A DNA stretch of 64,000 nt, taken from NCBI GenBank assembly GCA_034359265.1, contig CP136890.1, forward strand, positions 34,886,501-34,950,500, given 5' to 3'. Origin of the DNA: Canna indica (taxonomy: Eukaryota > Streptophyta > Magnoliopsida > Zingiberales > Cannaceae). The translations under genes and the position numbers were made by a program. This document shows, in pieces, positions 46,993 to 58,556 of the stretch; position 1 is the first letter of the stretch; each line of letters begins with the position of its first letter. The notes beneath the pieces are model-generated. The model was not told the origin of the DNA and made no database searches. It saw only the letters and a list, made by a program, of their open reading frames with translations.

Positions 46993-49900
46993 GTGGTGAC
47001 AGGTACTATTTTAGTAGGTTCGTCTGCTGCATATGTTTTATTTGATCCGGGTGCCACGCACTCGTTTGTGTCTACCATATTTGCTACAAAGTTGCCAATG
47101 ACACCCTCTGTGCTTGATGGTATCAACGCCTACGAGCGATGCAATCTTAACAAATTCAATACATCAAGGCTGTGAAGTGCTCATTTGTGGCCATGTGTTG
47201 AGTGCGGATTTGACACTCCTACCCACTCTTGAACTTGATGTCATCCTTGGCATGGACTGGCTAGCAGAGCACTTTGCAACGTTGGATAGCAAAGCCAAAG
47301 CAGTGATGTTTAAAAAGCCTGGGCTGCCACAGTTCACCTTCCAAGGGGAGGGAGGTAGCAAGCTGATAGGGGTCATCTCAGCCCTAAAGTCTCGTAAGTT
47401 GCTTCGAGGCAGTTGCCAATCCTTCCTGGCCTTCGTATCTGTGGCCAGGGAGGAGGGGGGTGAAGCTAGGAATGTCAGCGGAACCCTAGTGGTCTGTGAA
47501 TTCCCTGATGTGTTTCCCGAGGAATTACCGAGATTGCTGCCCAGAAGGGAAGTTGACTTTTGCATTGATCTGCAGCCCGGGGTGAAACCAATTTCCATTC
47601 CTCCCTATAGGATGGCACCGGCCGAACTCAGGGAGCTAAAGGTGCAACTGCATGAAATGTTAGATCTGGGGTTCATCCGGCCGAGTGTGTCACCCTAGGG
47701 TGCCCCGATTCTCTTCGTGAAGAAGAATGGTGGGTCGATGCGCATGTCCATCGACTATAGGCAGCTGAACAAAATGACTGTTAAGAATCGCTATCCATTG
47801 CCGAGGATAGACGATCTGTTTGACCAGCTGTAGGGGGCTCAATGGTTTTCAAAGATAGATCTGAGGTCCGGATACCATCAGCTGAGAATTCGGGACTGCG
47901 ATGTGCCGAAGACGGCCTTTAGGACTCGCTACGGTCACTATGAGTTCCTAGTGATGTCCTTTGGTCTAACCAATGCACCTGCTACTTTCTTGGACCTAAT
48001 GAACAGGGTATTTAAGGAGTACCTGGACAGCTTTGTGATCGTCTTCATTGACGATATTCTAGTTTACTCCAAGAATGAGGAAGAGCACTCTAAGCACCTG
48101 AGAATGGTCCTGGAAACCCTCAGAGAGCACCGCTTGTTTGCCAAATTTTTCATGTGTCAATTTTGGTTGGAAAGTGTAGGGTTCTTAGGCCATGTAGTGT
48201 CCAAGGAAGGAATAAGGGTAGATCCTGCCTAGATTGAAGTGGTGCAGAACTGGAAGCGGCCGACTAGTGTGACTGAGATCCGTAGTTTTCTTGGTTTGGC
48301 CGACTATTATCGGAAGTTTATGGAGAATTTCTCTAGAATTGCAGCCCCTCTGACTCGGTTGACCCATAAGAAAGTCAAGTTCCTTTGGGATGATAAATGC
48401 GAGACGAGCTTTCAAAAGCTCAAGGCATGTTTAACATCTGCACCCGTGTTGGCAGTACCTTCCGGCTCAGGAGGATTTGTAGTCTTCTGTGATGCCTCTC
48501 GGGCTGTCCTAGGCTGCGTCTTGATACAGTATGGCAGGGTCATTGCTATGCGTCTCACCAGCTGAAAGTTCATGAGAAGAACTATCCGATGCATGACCTA
48601 GAATTAGCGGCAGTGGTCTTTGCATTGAAGCTTTGGCGGCACTACCTGTACGGGGAAACTTGCAAGATCTACACAGATCACAAGAGCCTCCAATACTTGC
48701 TTACCCAGAAGGAGCTGAACCTCAGACATAGGAGGTGGCTAGAGCTCCTAAAGGATTATGATTGCACCATTATGTATCATCCGGGGAAAACAAATATGGT
48801 AGCAGATGCTCTGAGCAGAAAGTCCATGGGCAGTTTAGCTCATTTGGAAGTTAAGCGGAGGCCTCTAGCTCGAGAATTGGCTTTGTGCCTAGATGGGGGT
48901 GCAACCTTATTAGTGTCAGCTTCAAGTGCCCTGATGGCACACCTGCGGGTACAGTCCACGCTGGTGGACAAGTTGCGTGCCGCGCAGGGGGAAGATGCCT
49001 TTTGTGCACTGACCAAGGACCTGGTGCTAAGAGGTGATGCAGAGAACGGTTTTAGATTGGACTCAGAGGGTGTACTGAGGTTTAGAGACCAGATAGTTGT
49101 ACTAGACATGGCTGAGGTACGCAGGCAAGTCCTGGAACTGGGTCATTGTTCCACTTATACGATGCATCCGGGGCCACCAATATGTACCGAGATTTAAGGC
49201 AGCATTACCGGTGGAATGGTATGAAAAGAGAAGTGGCAGAGTTTGTTTCCAAATGTCTAGTCTGCCAGCTGGTGAAGGCCGAACACCTTAAGCCCGCGGG
49301 GCTTCTGCAAAACCTCGAGGTGCCCGAGTGGAAATAGGAGAAAATCACCATGGATCTAGTGACCGAATTGCCTAAGTCAAAAGGCGGTTACGATTCCATT
49401 TGGGTGGTAGTGGATCGGTTAACCAAGCCCGCACACTTCATACCAGTGAAGACTACCTTCTCTACGGAGCAATATGCCCGACTGTTCTTGGATAGGATTG
49501 TGGCATATCATGGTACCCCAGTGATGATTATATCCGACCACGGTACCCAGTTCACAGCCCGGTTTTGGCAGTCCTTCCAGGAAGCTTTGGGTACCCAGGT
49601 GAGTTTCAGCACAGCTTTCCATCCGCAGACTGATGGGCAGTCAGAGAGGACCATCCAAACCTTGGAGGACATGCTAAGAGCATGCGTCCTGGATATGGCC
49701 GACGGCTGGGAGAGGCACCTACCGTTGATAGAATTTGCCTACAACAATAGCTATCATAGTAGCATTGGCATGGCTCCTTTTGAGGCCTTGTATGGGCGGC
49801 GGTGTAGGTCTCCAGTGGGCTGGTTTGAGGTAGGGGAATCACTCATGGTGGGCCCCGATATGGTTGAGGAAGCGGTAGAGATACTAAAGGTCATTAAGGA

Positions 49901-50447
49901 AAGATTACTGGCGGCTCAGAGTCGACATAAAATGTATGCCAACAAAAAGGCCAATGAATTGGAATTTGCAGAGGGTGACTTAGTATTCCTGAAGGTCTCT
50001 CCTATGAAAGGGGTGGTCCGATTTCGGAAGAAGGGGAAGCTGAGCCCTAGATACATTGGGCCTTTTCCCGTTCTCAAGCGAAGGGGTGAGGTGGCCTATG
50101 AGCTGGCATTGCCTCTTAGCCTGAGCAGAGTGCACCCGGTCTTCCATGTATCCATGTTGTGCAAGTATGTAAAAGATGATCCGCATATGATCGAGCCCTC
50201 TTCTATCGAGGTAGATTCGGCCATCTCATTCAATGAAAGGCTGGTAGAGATTCTTGACCGCCAGATCAGGAAGCTAAGGTCCAAGAAATTCCCCTGGTAA
50301 AGGCCAGTTAGGAGCACCATTCCAGGCAAGAGGCCACATGTGGTAGAGCAGGACATGAGAGAGCGCTGCCCTTCCTTGTTCGAGGAGCCGGTAAGTCCTT
50401 GTTCTTCAACTAAATTCGAGGACGAATTTCCCTTAAGGGGGGAAGGT
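46993..50447 (+). pseudogene. Chromovirus pol (second parent): PR, RT, RNase H, IN, chromodomain
   Basis: Protease with DPG in place of DSG/DTG (VLFDPGATHSF, 47035-47067). RT 47540-48240 ([37 protein letters not shown] at 48044-48070), then the connection and RNase H ([35 protein letters not shown]), with a frameshift near 48570. Integrase: zinc-binding H-H-C-C at 49146-49337 (CLVCQLVKAEH) and a D-D-E core open from 49350 (ISDHGTQF, TDGQSERTIQTLE). The C-terminus holds a chromodomain-like segment (FNERLVEILDRQIRKLRS, 50230-50390), then a frameshift near 50298. TAG codons replace Trp or Gln at SP(W)GAP, QL(Q)GAQ and EWK(W)EK. The enzyme set and chromodomain are those of a Del/Tekay chromovirus. 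Confidence 0.9.
50431..50447 (+). other. Polypurine tract of the chromovirus
   Basis: TTAAGGGGGGAAGGT directly before the LTR start TGTAAGACC at 50448. Confidence 0.75.
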
Positions 50448-53001
50448 TGTAAGACCTGAAAAAGTTTCCTAATATAAAAATATGTTATGTTGCAGCGCGC
50501 CGGACCCGGGGGCAGTCGAGTCGAGCCTCAGGATCATCTCGAGTGAAAAGGTATGACTCGGCTAATTATTCATGAAACCTATGTGGATGATTAACTTTCC
50601 TTTTATGAAATCATACCTTAAATTAAGTTAACTCGAGTCATGTTATGGGTTGAGTCGGAACCCAAGTTGAGTTCGGGTTTAGTCGAGTTTTGGGTATGAA
50701 TTAAGTGAGTCTTGAGGCCATCTTTGGAAAGATGGATGAGGGAATAAAACCCTTTTATTGCAGCCATGCAACTCACCCTTTGAGTCTCACAAGGCCGCCT
50801 AGGGGAAGAGGAGAACGAGCAAGGAGGAGGCTTGGGGCTTGGATCGATCCGGGATTCGCGTCGTCGCCGGAAAAATTTCAAGTCATCGTCACCCGATCCT
50901 TGTTTCTCCGCAATCTAGGTGAATGGTTATGTTTTTGAAGCATGGGGGATACGGGTAGCCAAACCCTAGATGGAATAGGTTGAGTTCTCGCGATCCTTCC
51001 GACAAATCTTGATTTCGAACGACGTGTGTTCACTATTTTATGAGGTTTCTTATCGGAACTCACTATTTTCTTCATCATTTTGCAAGATCTTGGGGCTCTT
51101 GAGTCATGGGAAATGGGGAAAGGTCATGCCGAAATTTTCCCCGATTCCCTTGACGGCAAGAAGACCCTTAGATGACCTTAAATCACTGTTTGATGTAGTT
51201 TCCTTTGTACATCTCGCGTATTATGAAGTATGCTCTCCCTAGAAATCCCTTGAAGTGGCTGAACGAACCCTACAACTCATGAAGAGGGTTCGGCCGAGGG
51301 TGAGGAAAAGTTAAATTAGTTCATTAGTATTTGAGTTGTATGCGGAATTGAAGAGGTAAAGGTATAGCTAGAGTCCCCTCCCTCTTTTCCTACCACAAGG
51401 GCCATGGCCGAGCAAGGTCTTCCTTGCTCATGGTTCGGCCAAGGTTAGGGAGAGGAGGAGAGATTAGCTTTAGATGGAAATTGCATGATTATAAGGATCA
51501 TACATAGAGATATGACAATACTTAGGAAGAACACCAAACTTAGCAAGTAGCTTGATTGATTTTGAATTATAGAAATGCTAGTTTTGTAACCATTCTTACC
51601 ATTTGATCCTTAAACTTTGGATGTTGACATTGTTACCATGTTTTGAATTTCATACATGTTATTTAAATTCATTACTACCTTGCCATGCTAGATAGTTGCT
51701 CCTTAATGTGCTAATATTCCTAAGGTAGTATAAAAATTGCTATGTATATACATTGTGGTCAAATATGATGAAGGTTGCAATATTTGAATATTTTTCTTTG
51801 GATTATACATGCTGCCCTAAATGTTCTTGGGTGGTATTCCAAGGTCGACACACGGAAATTCTCACCCTAGGCAGTGTAGAAGGATGGATAACAAATGTAA
51901 GGCATCATTAAACGTTCATAGCACATATATGGAAACTTAGTTAGGAGACGATAACACTTCTATGACTCCTTATATACTTTTGGAAATTTAGAACTCGTAG
52001 GTGTTCATATATTGAAAGGGTGGCATAAATTATTGACCCGGTAGCCGGACTTAGGTCAGATACGGGCAAAGGCCCGAAGTGTATATATATGGAAACTCTA
52101 GGATATTGATTGTGCGATGTGTTTGAGATGGTCCGCCGAGGAGCGAGGAGGTCGAAAATGACCAATGCTCAGCTCAGCCAGTATTGGGTCTACAGGTGCG
52201 CCAGCGGGCCCGCTAGGTGCCAGACCCCAGTTGGGTGGGACTAGCTATCCTTACCCCAGACGGTGTCCAAAGACTAGTGGACCATCCTAGTCGACGGCCC
52301 GGGATTGTTTGCTTACTTCTTGAGATGATGTGGCCAATGACCAGTATGATACTGCCGGATATGGTAGGGACGGCTGTAGCCGGGATATTATTCTATGAGT
52401 AGGCCTAAGGGTCGGATGCCGAAGGCTTGATAAGCCAGATGGCAAGTTATCATATTCAGTTGGTACAAATGACCTGTTGGGGTCGGTAATTGCATTAAAA
52501 GTAAACTTTACCTCCTTGTACATTTCTTTAATGCCTTATATGATATATGCATGATTAAGGCTTATGTGGAGGCTCATTTAAGCCACTCACTGAGTCCCAA
52601 GTGGACTCACAGTTTACTCTTATTTTTGCAGAGGATGAGCAGTGACTTGGTATCTCGACATGGTGTTGCTGGTGGGCGGGAGGCGGTGCCATATCTCGTA
52701 GCGGCGTCCATGAGTCTTAGACTAGTGCTTAGTAGTGTTTGGTTTTGTTTCTGCACTGACAGTTGTAATTGAAAAAGTATTGTAGAATCTTGTTTCTTTA
52801 ACCTTCGGTTTCTTTGATGTTGATGTTTCTATTCGTTTTGGAAAACATATGGATTGTGACTTTGCAAACTTTTTTTAAAAGTATGATGAGATTTCTTTTA
52901 ACTCGATGTGTCTTGACTTTATTGGTGTCAGTGTAGACAGTAGGCTACAGGGCAGGAGGTAGGCCCTGACCAGTCACACTACCCTCAGTTGGGGTGTGAC
53001 A
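50448..53001 (+). mobile_element. 3' LTR of the chimeric chromovirus
   Basis: TGTAAGACCTGAAAAAG to TTGGGGTGTGACA, 2554 bp. Same family as the minus-strand LTR at 1378-3515. A block of about 419 bp (51556-51974) is present here and absent there with no insertion footprint, so the other copy probably lost it. A short conserved reading frame near 50705 (MSLEAIFGKMDEGIKP) is shared by both copies and lies in the transcribed leader region. Confidence 0.9.
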
Positions 53002-53161
53002 AGGGGATAGATAGATAATGATAATTCATGCATATATTTAGGCGGCAAAAACATTTAGATATACATGTTGATAGGGGAGAAATCTCATGTTTGATACTCT
53101 TTTGTGCTTAATGAAATTATTTTTTATAAGAGCGTATGTCATCATCAAAAAGTGGGAGGTT
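53002..53161 (+). mobile_element. 3' untranslated remnant of an LTR-S copia
   Basis: GGGGATAG-like text and a purine tract ATCATCAAAAAGTGGGAGGT directly before an LTR-S start. It parallels 62460-62497 of the copia body at the right of the window. The rest of the element upstream was lost or displaced by the chromovirus. Confidence 0.75.
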
Positions 53162-54400
53162 GTTGGGCTAAGGTTCTTAACCTTGGTCTCAATCTTGGTT
53201 TTGATGATAATAAACTCGGAACTAATGTTTAAGTGAGAAATAATTTCAGTTTCCAAGTCGATAAGCACGCAACGTTTGTGATTGGAAGATCGACATGAAA
53301 TTGGAGAAAAACTGAAAGGACTTTGATCGATACTCTAAAGACAAAGAAGAAATGAAAACATAGGTTTAGGGATCTAGATTGTTTGTAATTTATTAGGGAT
53401 GCTTGATGTAGAAATCCTAACCTGAAATCTAAAACTGAAACCAAAAATCCAAAACATGCAAAAAAAATTCCTAAACCTAAGTTTCGGCTGATCCTCGGTC
53501 GATCTTCAATCGACCAAAGTTCAATCGACATTCGATCGATGAGTAATGGAATTTTCTAGTATGGTTAGATTGAAGCTTGGTTGATCCTCGATCTATTGAT
53601 ATTCAATCGACGATTGACTAGCGCTGTAATAACTAGTTTTCCAGCCGTTAAGAGACGTTAAACTCGAGCATTACTTCATTGTTTCCCTATATGCTTGGGT
53701 TTTGTGCCTTCCTTTGAGCCTCTTATGCATATTGAATCATTCTTTACTCATTGTCTAAGCCTTCTTGAGACAATCTTGTGAATTAGCCCTAGCTAGTTTG
53801 CTTATCATCCTTGTTTAAAGTCTTCAAACTTGATCGTTTCATTATTAGAGGCATCAAGAGGAGCTAGGTGTTTGTCATTAATATAGCTAAGTTATTGTTC
53901 TTTACTATTTTCTCTCATTTATATTGTATTTCTGTGTTGTTTTTATTGGTTTTAAAACTCGTGTACTAGACCTAGGTGTTTAGATCTCAAATGAGTGGTT
54001 GCCTTAGTGTAGAGGAATACATTCACTTATATAACTAGTTTTTTAGGGTTGCCTTAGAGCTTGAGGTGGGAAGGTGCCTTCAGAAAGAAGGTTGTGCGCT
54101 TATGACATAAATCATCTTGAAGAAACCTTAATAATCTAGTGATTTAGTTGAAATCCTAAGTGGAGAGCTTAGGTAGGGATGTAGGCTTGGTTAGAAACCG
54201 AACCACTATAAACGAGTGTATTAGCATTGATTTGATTGTGTGTTATGCTTGCTTGGTTTATTTTGCTTTCTTTTCCTAAATTGAACTTATCATTTGCCTA
54301 ATCAAGAATCAATAAACTTAGAATTTAAGCTTAATTATTTATTAATACATTATTCACTCCCACCCCACCCCAATCTCTATTGTGTCATTTCCTCCCGTAG
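53162..54400 (+). mobile_element. LTR-S copy 8 (3' LTR of a lost copia body)
   Basis: TGTTGGGCTAAGG start behind a purine tract, so it was a 3' LTR, not a solo LTR. Palindromes are decayed to TCAATCGAC, TCGATCTATTG and similar (53488-53620). The C-rich terminus is near 54370 and the end near 54400 is only approximate. It looks older than the other copies. Confidence 0.8.
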
Positions 54401-54703
54401 AAATCATTAATCTAAAACATTAGAAAACATACTTCACCATATTATATTGCATACTTCTTCTAATTCTACACATCTAGAAAAACTATTTAAAGTTTTAACT
54501 AAATAAAGTTAATAATAAAATTTAAAACATTATTAATATAATATAAATGAAATAATCATATATCATAATTTATAATTGTAAATTAAAACTATAATTTATA
54601 TCATATAATTAATTTTAAAAAAAAAAAAATCAATTTTAGAATTATAATATGTTAAAAATATTAAATCATAAAATCATTATAAAAATCAAATTGATAAAAA
54701 AAA
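54401..54703. other. AT-rich unassigned spacer
   Basis: Long A/T-rich sequence without coding or recognised element. Confidence 0.4.
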
Positions 54704-55204
54704 GGATAAATTACACTGGCCTCCCCTGAGGTTTAGTGAAATTACACTATCCTCCTCTCTATTTGTAATTTTATCTTATAACCCCCTTGAGTTTTGTAAA
54801 AGATTACACAGACCTCTCCTACTAACAAAAATTATTAGTGGAATGTCTGTCATATGCACTGCACATGCTTACTAATGGTATTTTTAAAATATTTACATTT
54901 TTTTTCTTATTTTAAATGACAAAAATACTCTTATGTCATTTTTATTTTTCTAAAAATTTGTATTTTAAAAATATTTTTAAAATAAAATAATTCATTTCAA
55001 ATTTTAATATTTAAAATATTTATTCAATTATTTTATGCATGTATTTTAATTATTTTTCAGTAAAGGGCATAAGAGACAAATCATATTACTAACGGACTTC
55101 ATTTAACACCGTTAGCTACAGGGGAGGTGAGTGTCACCTGGACAAATAGAGAGGATGTCAGTGTAATTTCACTAAACCTCAGGGGAGGCCAGTGTAATTT
55201 ACCC
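54704..55204. mobile_element. MULE-like MITE with long TIRs
   Basis: 501 bp. Left GGATAAATTACACTGGCCTC and right end its near-complement (GAGGCCAGTGTAATTTACCC), with inverted similarity over about 60 bp or more (AATTACACT, CCTCAGGGGAGG, ACAAATAGAGAGG). The centre is AT-rich without coding. The flanks are A-runs of 8 and 7 bases, so a 7-9 bp duplication is possible but not provable. Long TIRs suggest the Mutator group. Confidence 0.75.
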
Positions 55205-55728
55205 AAAAAAATATAAAATATTAAAAATTATAAAGATATTAAAAACAAAAAAATTAATATATATTAAAATATATTGAAAATTAGTTTTAAAATTTAAAAG
55301 AAAAACCACAACTACTTACCATGGCTAGAGAACTTCGACCGACGCCACAACCGCAGCCAGCCCTCCCTTCTCCAACTCGTAGTAGGCACGATCGGCTGGA
55401 GAATGGAGAGTCGCCCCACTTGCGGTGCCAAAGCCACAAGTGGCACAATTGCAGGGAGAAGGGGAGAGGGATTACCAAAGGGAGGTGGCACTAGAGACGA
55501 TGGATCAGAGGTGACGGCGCACCGTAGACGATGGATCAGAGGTACAATAGACAATTGGTCAGAGGTGTTGGCGTCGTAGATGATATAGATCAGAGGCGAC
55601 GACACCGTAGATGATGGATCAGAGGCAACAACATCGAAGACCGTGGGATTAATCAAAGGTGGGGAAGAGTGGGAGAGAGGAGAGGAAAAGCGAGCAGGGG
55701 AGAGGAAAAGGGTTTGGCGGCAAATCAA
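55205..55728. other. Unassigned spacer, GC-rich right part
   Basis: AT-rich to 55310, then GC-rich with imperfect repeats of GATCAGAGG(T/C)GACG and CGTAGATGATGGATCAGAGG between 55500 and 55640. An open minus-strand frame of 145 codons here comes from these repeats and shows no domain. Confidence 0.4.
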
Positions 55729-56327
55729 TACTACTAGAATTGTGGTCATCAGCGACGACTGATACCGTGGCTGAACCGTCGATGATGAATATCATGGCAA
55801 ACAACCATCGTTGATGTGTGCATCTCAGATGTGTTGTGACGGCCAAGCTCGGCCGTCACACGTAATCATCAACGACAGCCCCGTGCGCTGTCGCTGATTT
55901 AAAAACATCAGTGACAGCTTGGAGTCCTGTCGCTGATAACAACACATCAGCAACGGCCGAGTCCCGTCGGTGATATTATTAGCAACCGTGATATTTGGTG
56001 CGACCCAGGCCATCATCCATTTACGATAAGCTTTCAGACACGGCCTAGTGACGGTTAACCGTGGGTAAACCGTGGCTGAAGGTGAATCCTGTAACAGAAA
56101 AAACTGAAAATTTTGTAAATTCTTGTATACAACGATATATCGACTACAAATAATTTTCAATCACATATTACAATCAGAAAATATCATACACATGCATTAG
56201 AAATCAAACATACAAGTTTCACATAAATATCATCAATATCAGCCTCAAAACGGAGGCAAACAATTACCAAAATATCAACTCGTGCATCCAAGTTTCAAAA
56301 TATAAAAAAAATAAAAAAAATAAAAGC
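55729..56327 (+). mobile_element. CACTA-3, left-end fragment
   Basis: Begins TACTACTAGAATTGTGGTCATCAGCGACG and continues with repeated ATCAGCRACGGC / GACGGCC words, then CTGTAACAGAAAAAACTGAAAATT. CACTA-1 has the same order (CACTACTGGAAAAATGGGCATCAGCAA, repeats, TTGTAACAGAAAAAAATT). It stops where copia coding begins near 56328. Right part missing. Confidence 0.7.
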
Positions 56328-57940
56328 TCATTGGAGAGCCTTCAACGGGAGTGGTAACACGTTCTAAACTTAAGAATGTTTGTCAATATGTTGCTTTTGT
56401 ATCTCAAGTAGAGCCTAAGAATATTAAGGACACAATAGAAGATGAGTTTTGGGTACTAGCTATGCATGAAGAACTCAACCAATTTGCTAGAAATGATGTA
56501 TGGGACTTAGTGCCTAGACCTAGAGATCAAACTATAATTGGAACCAAATGGGTATTTAGGAATAAGTTAGATGAAGAAGGGTTAGTTATTAGAAATAAAG
56601 CTAGGTTAGTGGCACAAGGTACAACCAACAAGAAGGAATAGACTATAATGAAACATATGCTCCCGTAGCTAGATTAGAAGCAATTAGAATGCTTTTAGCA
56701 TATGCTAGCTTTAAGGGTTTTAAACTTTTTCAAATGGATGTAAAAAGTGTATTTTTAAATGGTTTTATTAATGAAGAAGTTTATGTTGAACAACCCCCCG
56801 GTTTTGAAAGTTTTGAGTTTCAAAACCATGTTTTCAAACTTAAAAAAGCACTATATGGTTTAAAACAAGCCCTAGGGCGTGGTACGAAAGACTTTCTATT
56901 TTTCTAATTGAACAAGATTTTGATATAGGAAAAGCCGATGTTTCACTTTTCATTAAGCACAATGAAAATGACATGTTATTAGTTCAAATCTATGTTGATG
57001 ATATAATTTTTGGTGCTACTAATGAAATGCTTTGTAGGTGGTTTGCTAAATGTATGTAAGATGAGTTTGAGATGAGCATGATGGGAGAGCTCTCCTTCAT
57101 GCTTGGTCTCCAAATCAAGCAAACCAACAAAGGGATCTTCATCAATCAAGCCAAGTACACAAAGGAGCTCATCAAAAGGTTTGGGATGAATGAAGCCAAG
57201 ATAACTTCTGCACCTATGAGCGCATCTATCAAGCTTGACAAAGATGAAGATGGCATTAAAGTGGACAAAAAATGATATCGAGGTATGATCGATAGTCTTC
57301 TTTATTTAACCGCAAGTAGACCCGATATCATGTTTAGTGTTTGTGTATGTCCTAGGTTTCAATCTTGCCCTAAGATGTCTCATTTAAGTGCGATAAAACG
57401 CATATTGATATATTTAGAGGGCACAGTTGACTTAGGATTATGGTATGCATGTCATGCATCATTTGATTTAATCGGTTTTTCGGACGCTTATTTTTTCGAA
57501 TGTAAGGTAGATAGAAAAAGCACTAGTGGGTGTTGTCAATTCTTAGGAGCGAGTCTTGTTTCTTGGTTCTCAAAGAAACAAAACTCGGTTGCGCTTTAAA
57601 CTACCGAAACGAAATATATCGCCGCGGCTAGTTGTTGTGCGCAAGTCCTTTGGATGAAACAAACCCTTTTAAACTATGGACTTAGGTATTCTTGCATACC
57701 TATACATTGTGATAATACTAGTGCAATAACTTAACCAAAAATCCAATTTTACACTCTAGAACTAAGCACATTGACTTGAGACATCACTTTCTTAGGGATA
57801 ATGTGGCTAAGGGAAATATAACGGTAGAATTTGTATCCATCGATAAACAACTAGCCGATATATTTACAAAACCCTTGGTTGAAGAAAGTTTCACAAATTT
57901 AAGGATGCAATTAGGAATTTGTACTTTTCCTAGTAGTTAA
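56328..57940 (+). pseudogene. SIRE/Maximus-like copia RT and RNase H, pseudogene
   Basis: Copies element RNA into DNA. From 56351: TRSKLKNVCQYVAFVSQ, WVFRNKLDEEG, then a frameshift near 56636. RT follows (YAPVARLEAIRMLLAYAS, DVKSVFLNGFINEEVYV, KKALYGLKQAL), another frameshift near 56880, active site YVDDIIFGATNE at about 56991-57026, then ELSFMLGLQIKQ. RNase H: YLTASRPDIMFSVC, HLSAIKRILIYLEGT, STSGCCQFLGASLVSW, TKYIAAASCCAQVLWM, and C-terminal TKPLVEESF, ending at TAA 57938-57940. Stops such as TGA before YRGMID (57273) interrupt it. Gag, protease and integrase are missing: the left side joins the CACTA-3 fragment. Confidence 0.88.
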
Positions 57941-58556
57941 AATGTATTTTCACTACTGGAAAAATGGGCATCAGCAATGACTTGCAACGGCTCGGCCCGT
58001 TGCAAAGTAGCCGTGACAGAAAAGCGCGTTGCTGATAATTTAGCAACGGCACTGCAACGGCCGATCGGGTCGTTGCTAATAATATTATCAGCAACGGCTT
58101 TGCCACGGACACCGAGCCATTGCTGATAACCTTATTAGCAACGGCCCATGAGGTCGTGGCAAGGCTGTTAGTGAAAGACAATTACTAAGCCGTTGCTAAT
58201 GTTATACAGCAACGACTTACGATACACCTTTAGTAACGGCTTTCCCACGGACACCCGTGGGAAAGCCATTGCTGATGACTAAAACTTGTAACAGAAAAAA
58301 ATTTAAAATTCCAAATTTCCATTAATACATTGATACAATTTGATACATAACTCACACACCTATACACACATCCATTCACACATCACAAATACACTCAGAT
58401 ATATATCAAAGCAATTATACTTATATTTATAATTATCCACAATCGTATAAAAACTATTCCAGTGCAAAATTGAAGTATCAATATCCAAACAAAATAAAAC
58501 TAAAATATATATAGTATTGAAGTAACAAAGTCAATATAATAAAAAAACAATAAATC

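Larger units (their letters stand above)
37829..53001 (+). mobile_element. Chimeric Del/Tekay-type chromovirus (two parents)
   Basis: 5' LTR (37829-41902), primer site, gag, protease and RT start of one element, fused at 45727/45728 to the gag start of a related element that continues through pol and chromodomain to a different 3' LTR (50448-53001). The two LTRs share termini but not most of their sequence. Flanks TTATG and AGGGG do not match, which fits a recombinant rather than a single insertion. LTR-S copies interrupt the 5' LTR (38131-39768) and the RT (44185-45690). The right end lies in the 3' region of an LTR-S copia. Confidence 0.8.

Noticed and set aside
50705..50938. Possible small host gene
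   Set aside because: The frame is also present in the minus-strand LTR of the same family (3043-3261), so it belongs to the LTR leader, not to a host gene.
55312..55749. 145-codon open frame on the minus strand
   Set aside because: It is composed of imperfect GATCAGAGG repeats and overlaps the CACTA-3 end; no domain seen.
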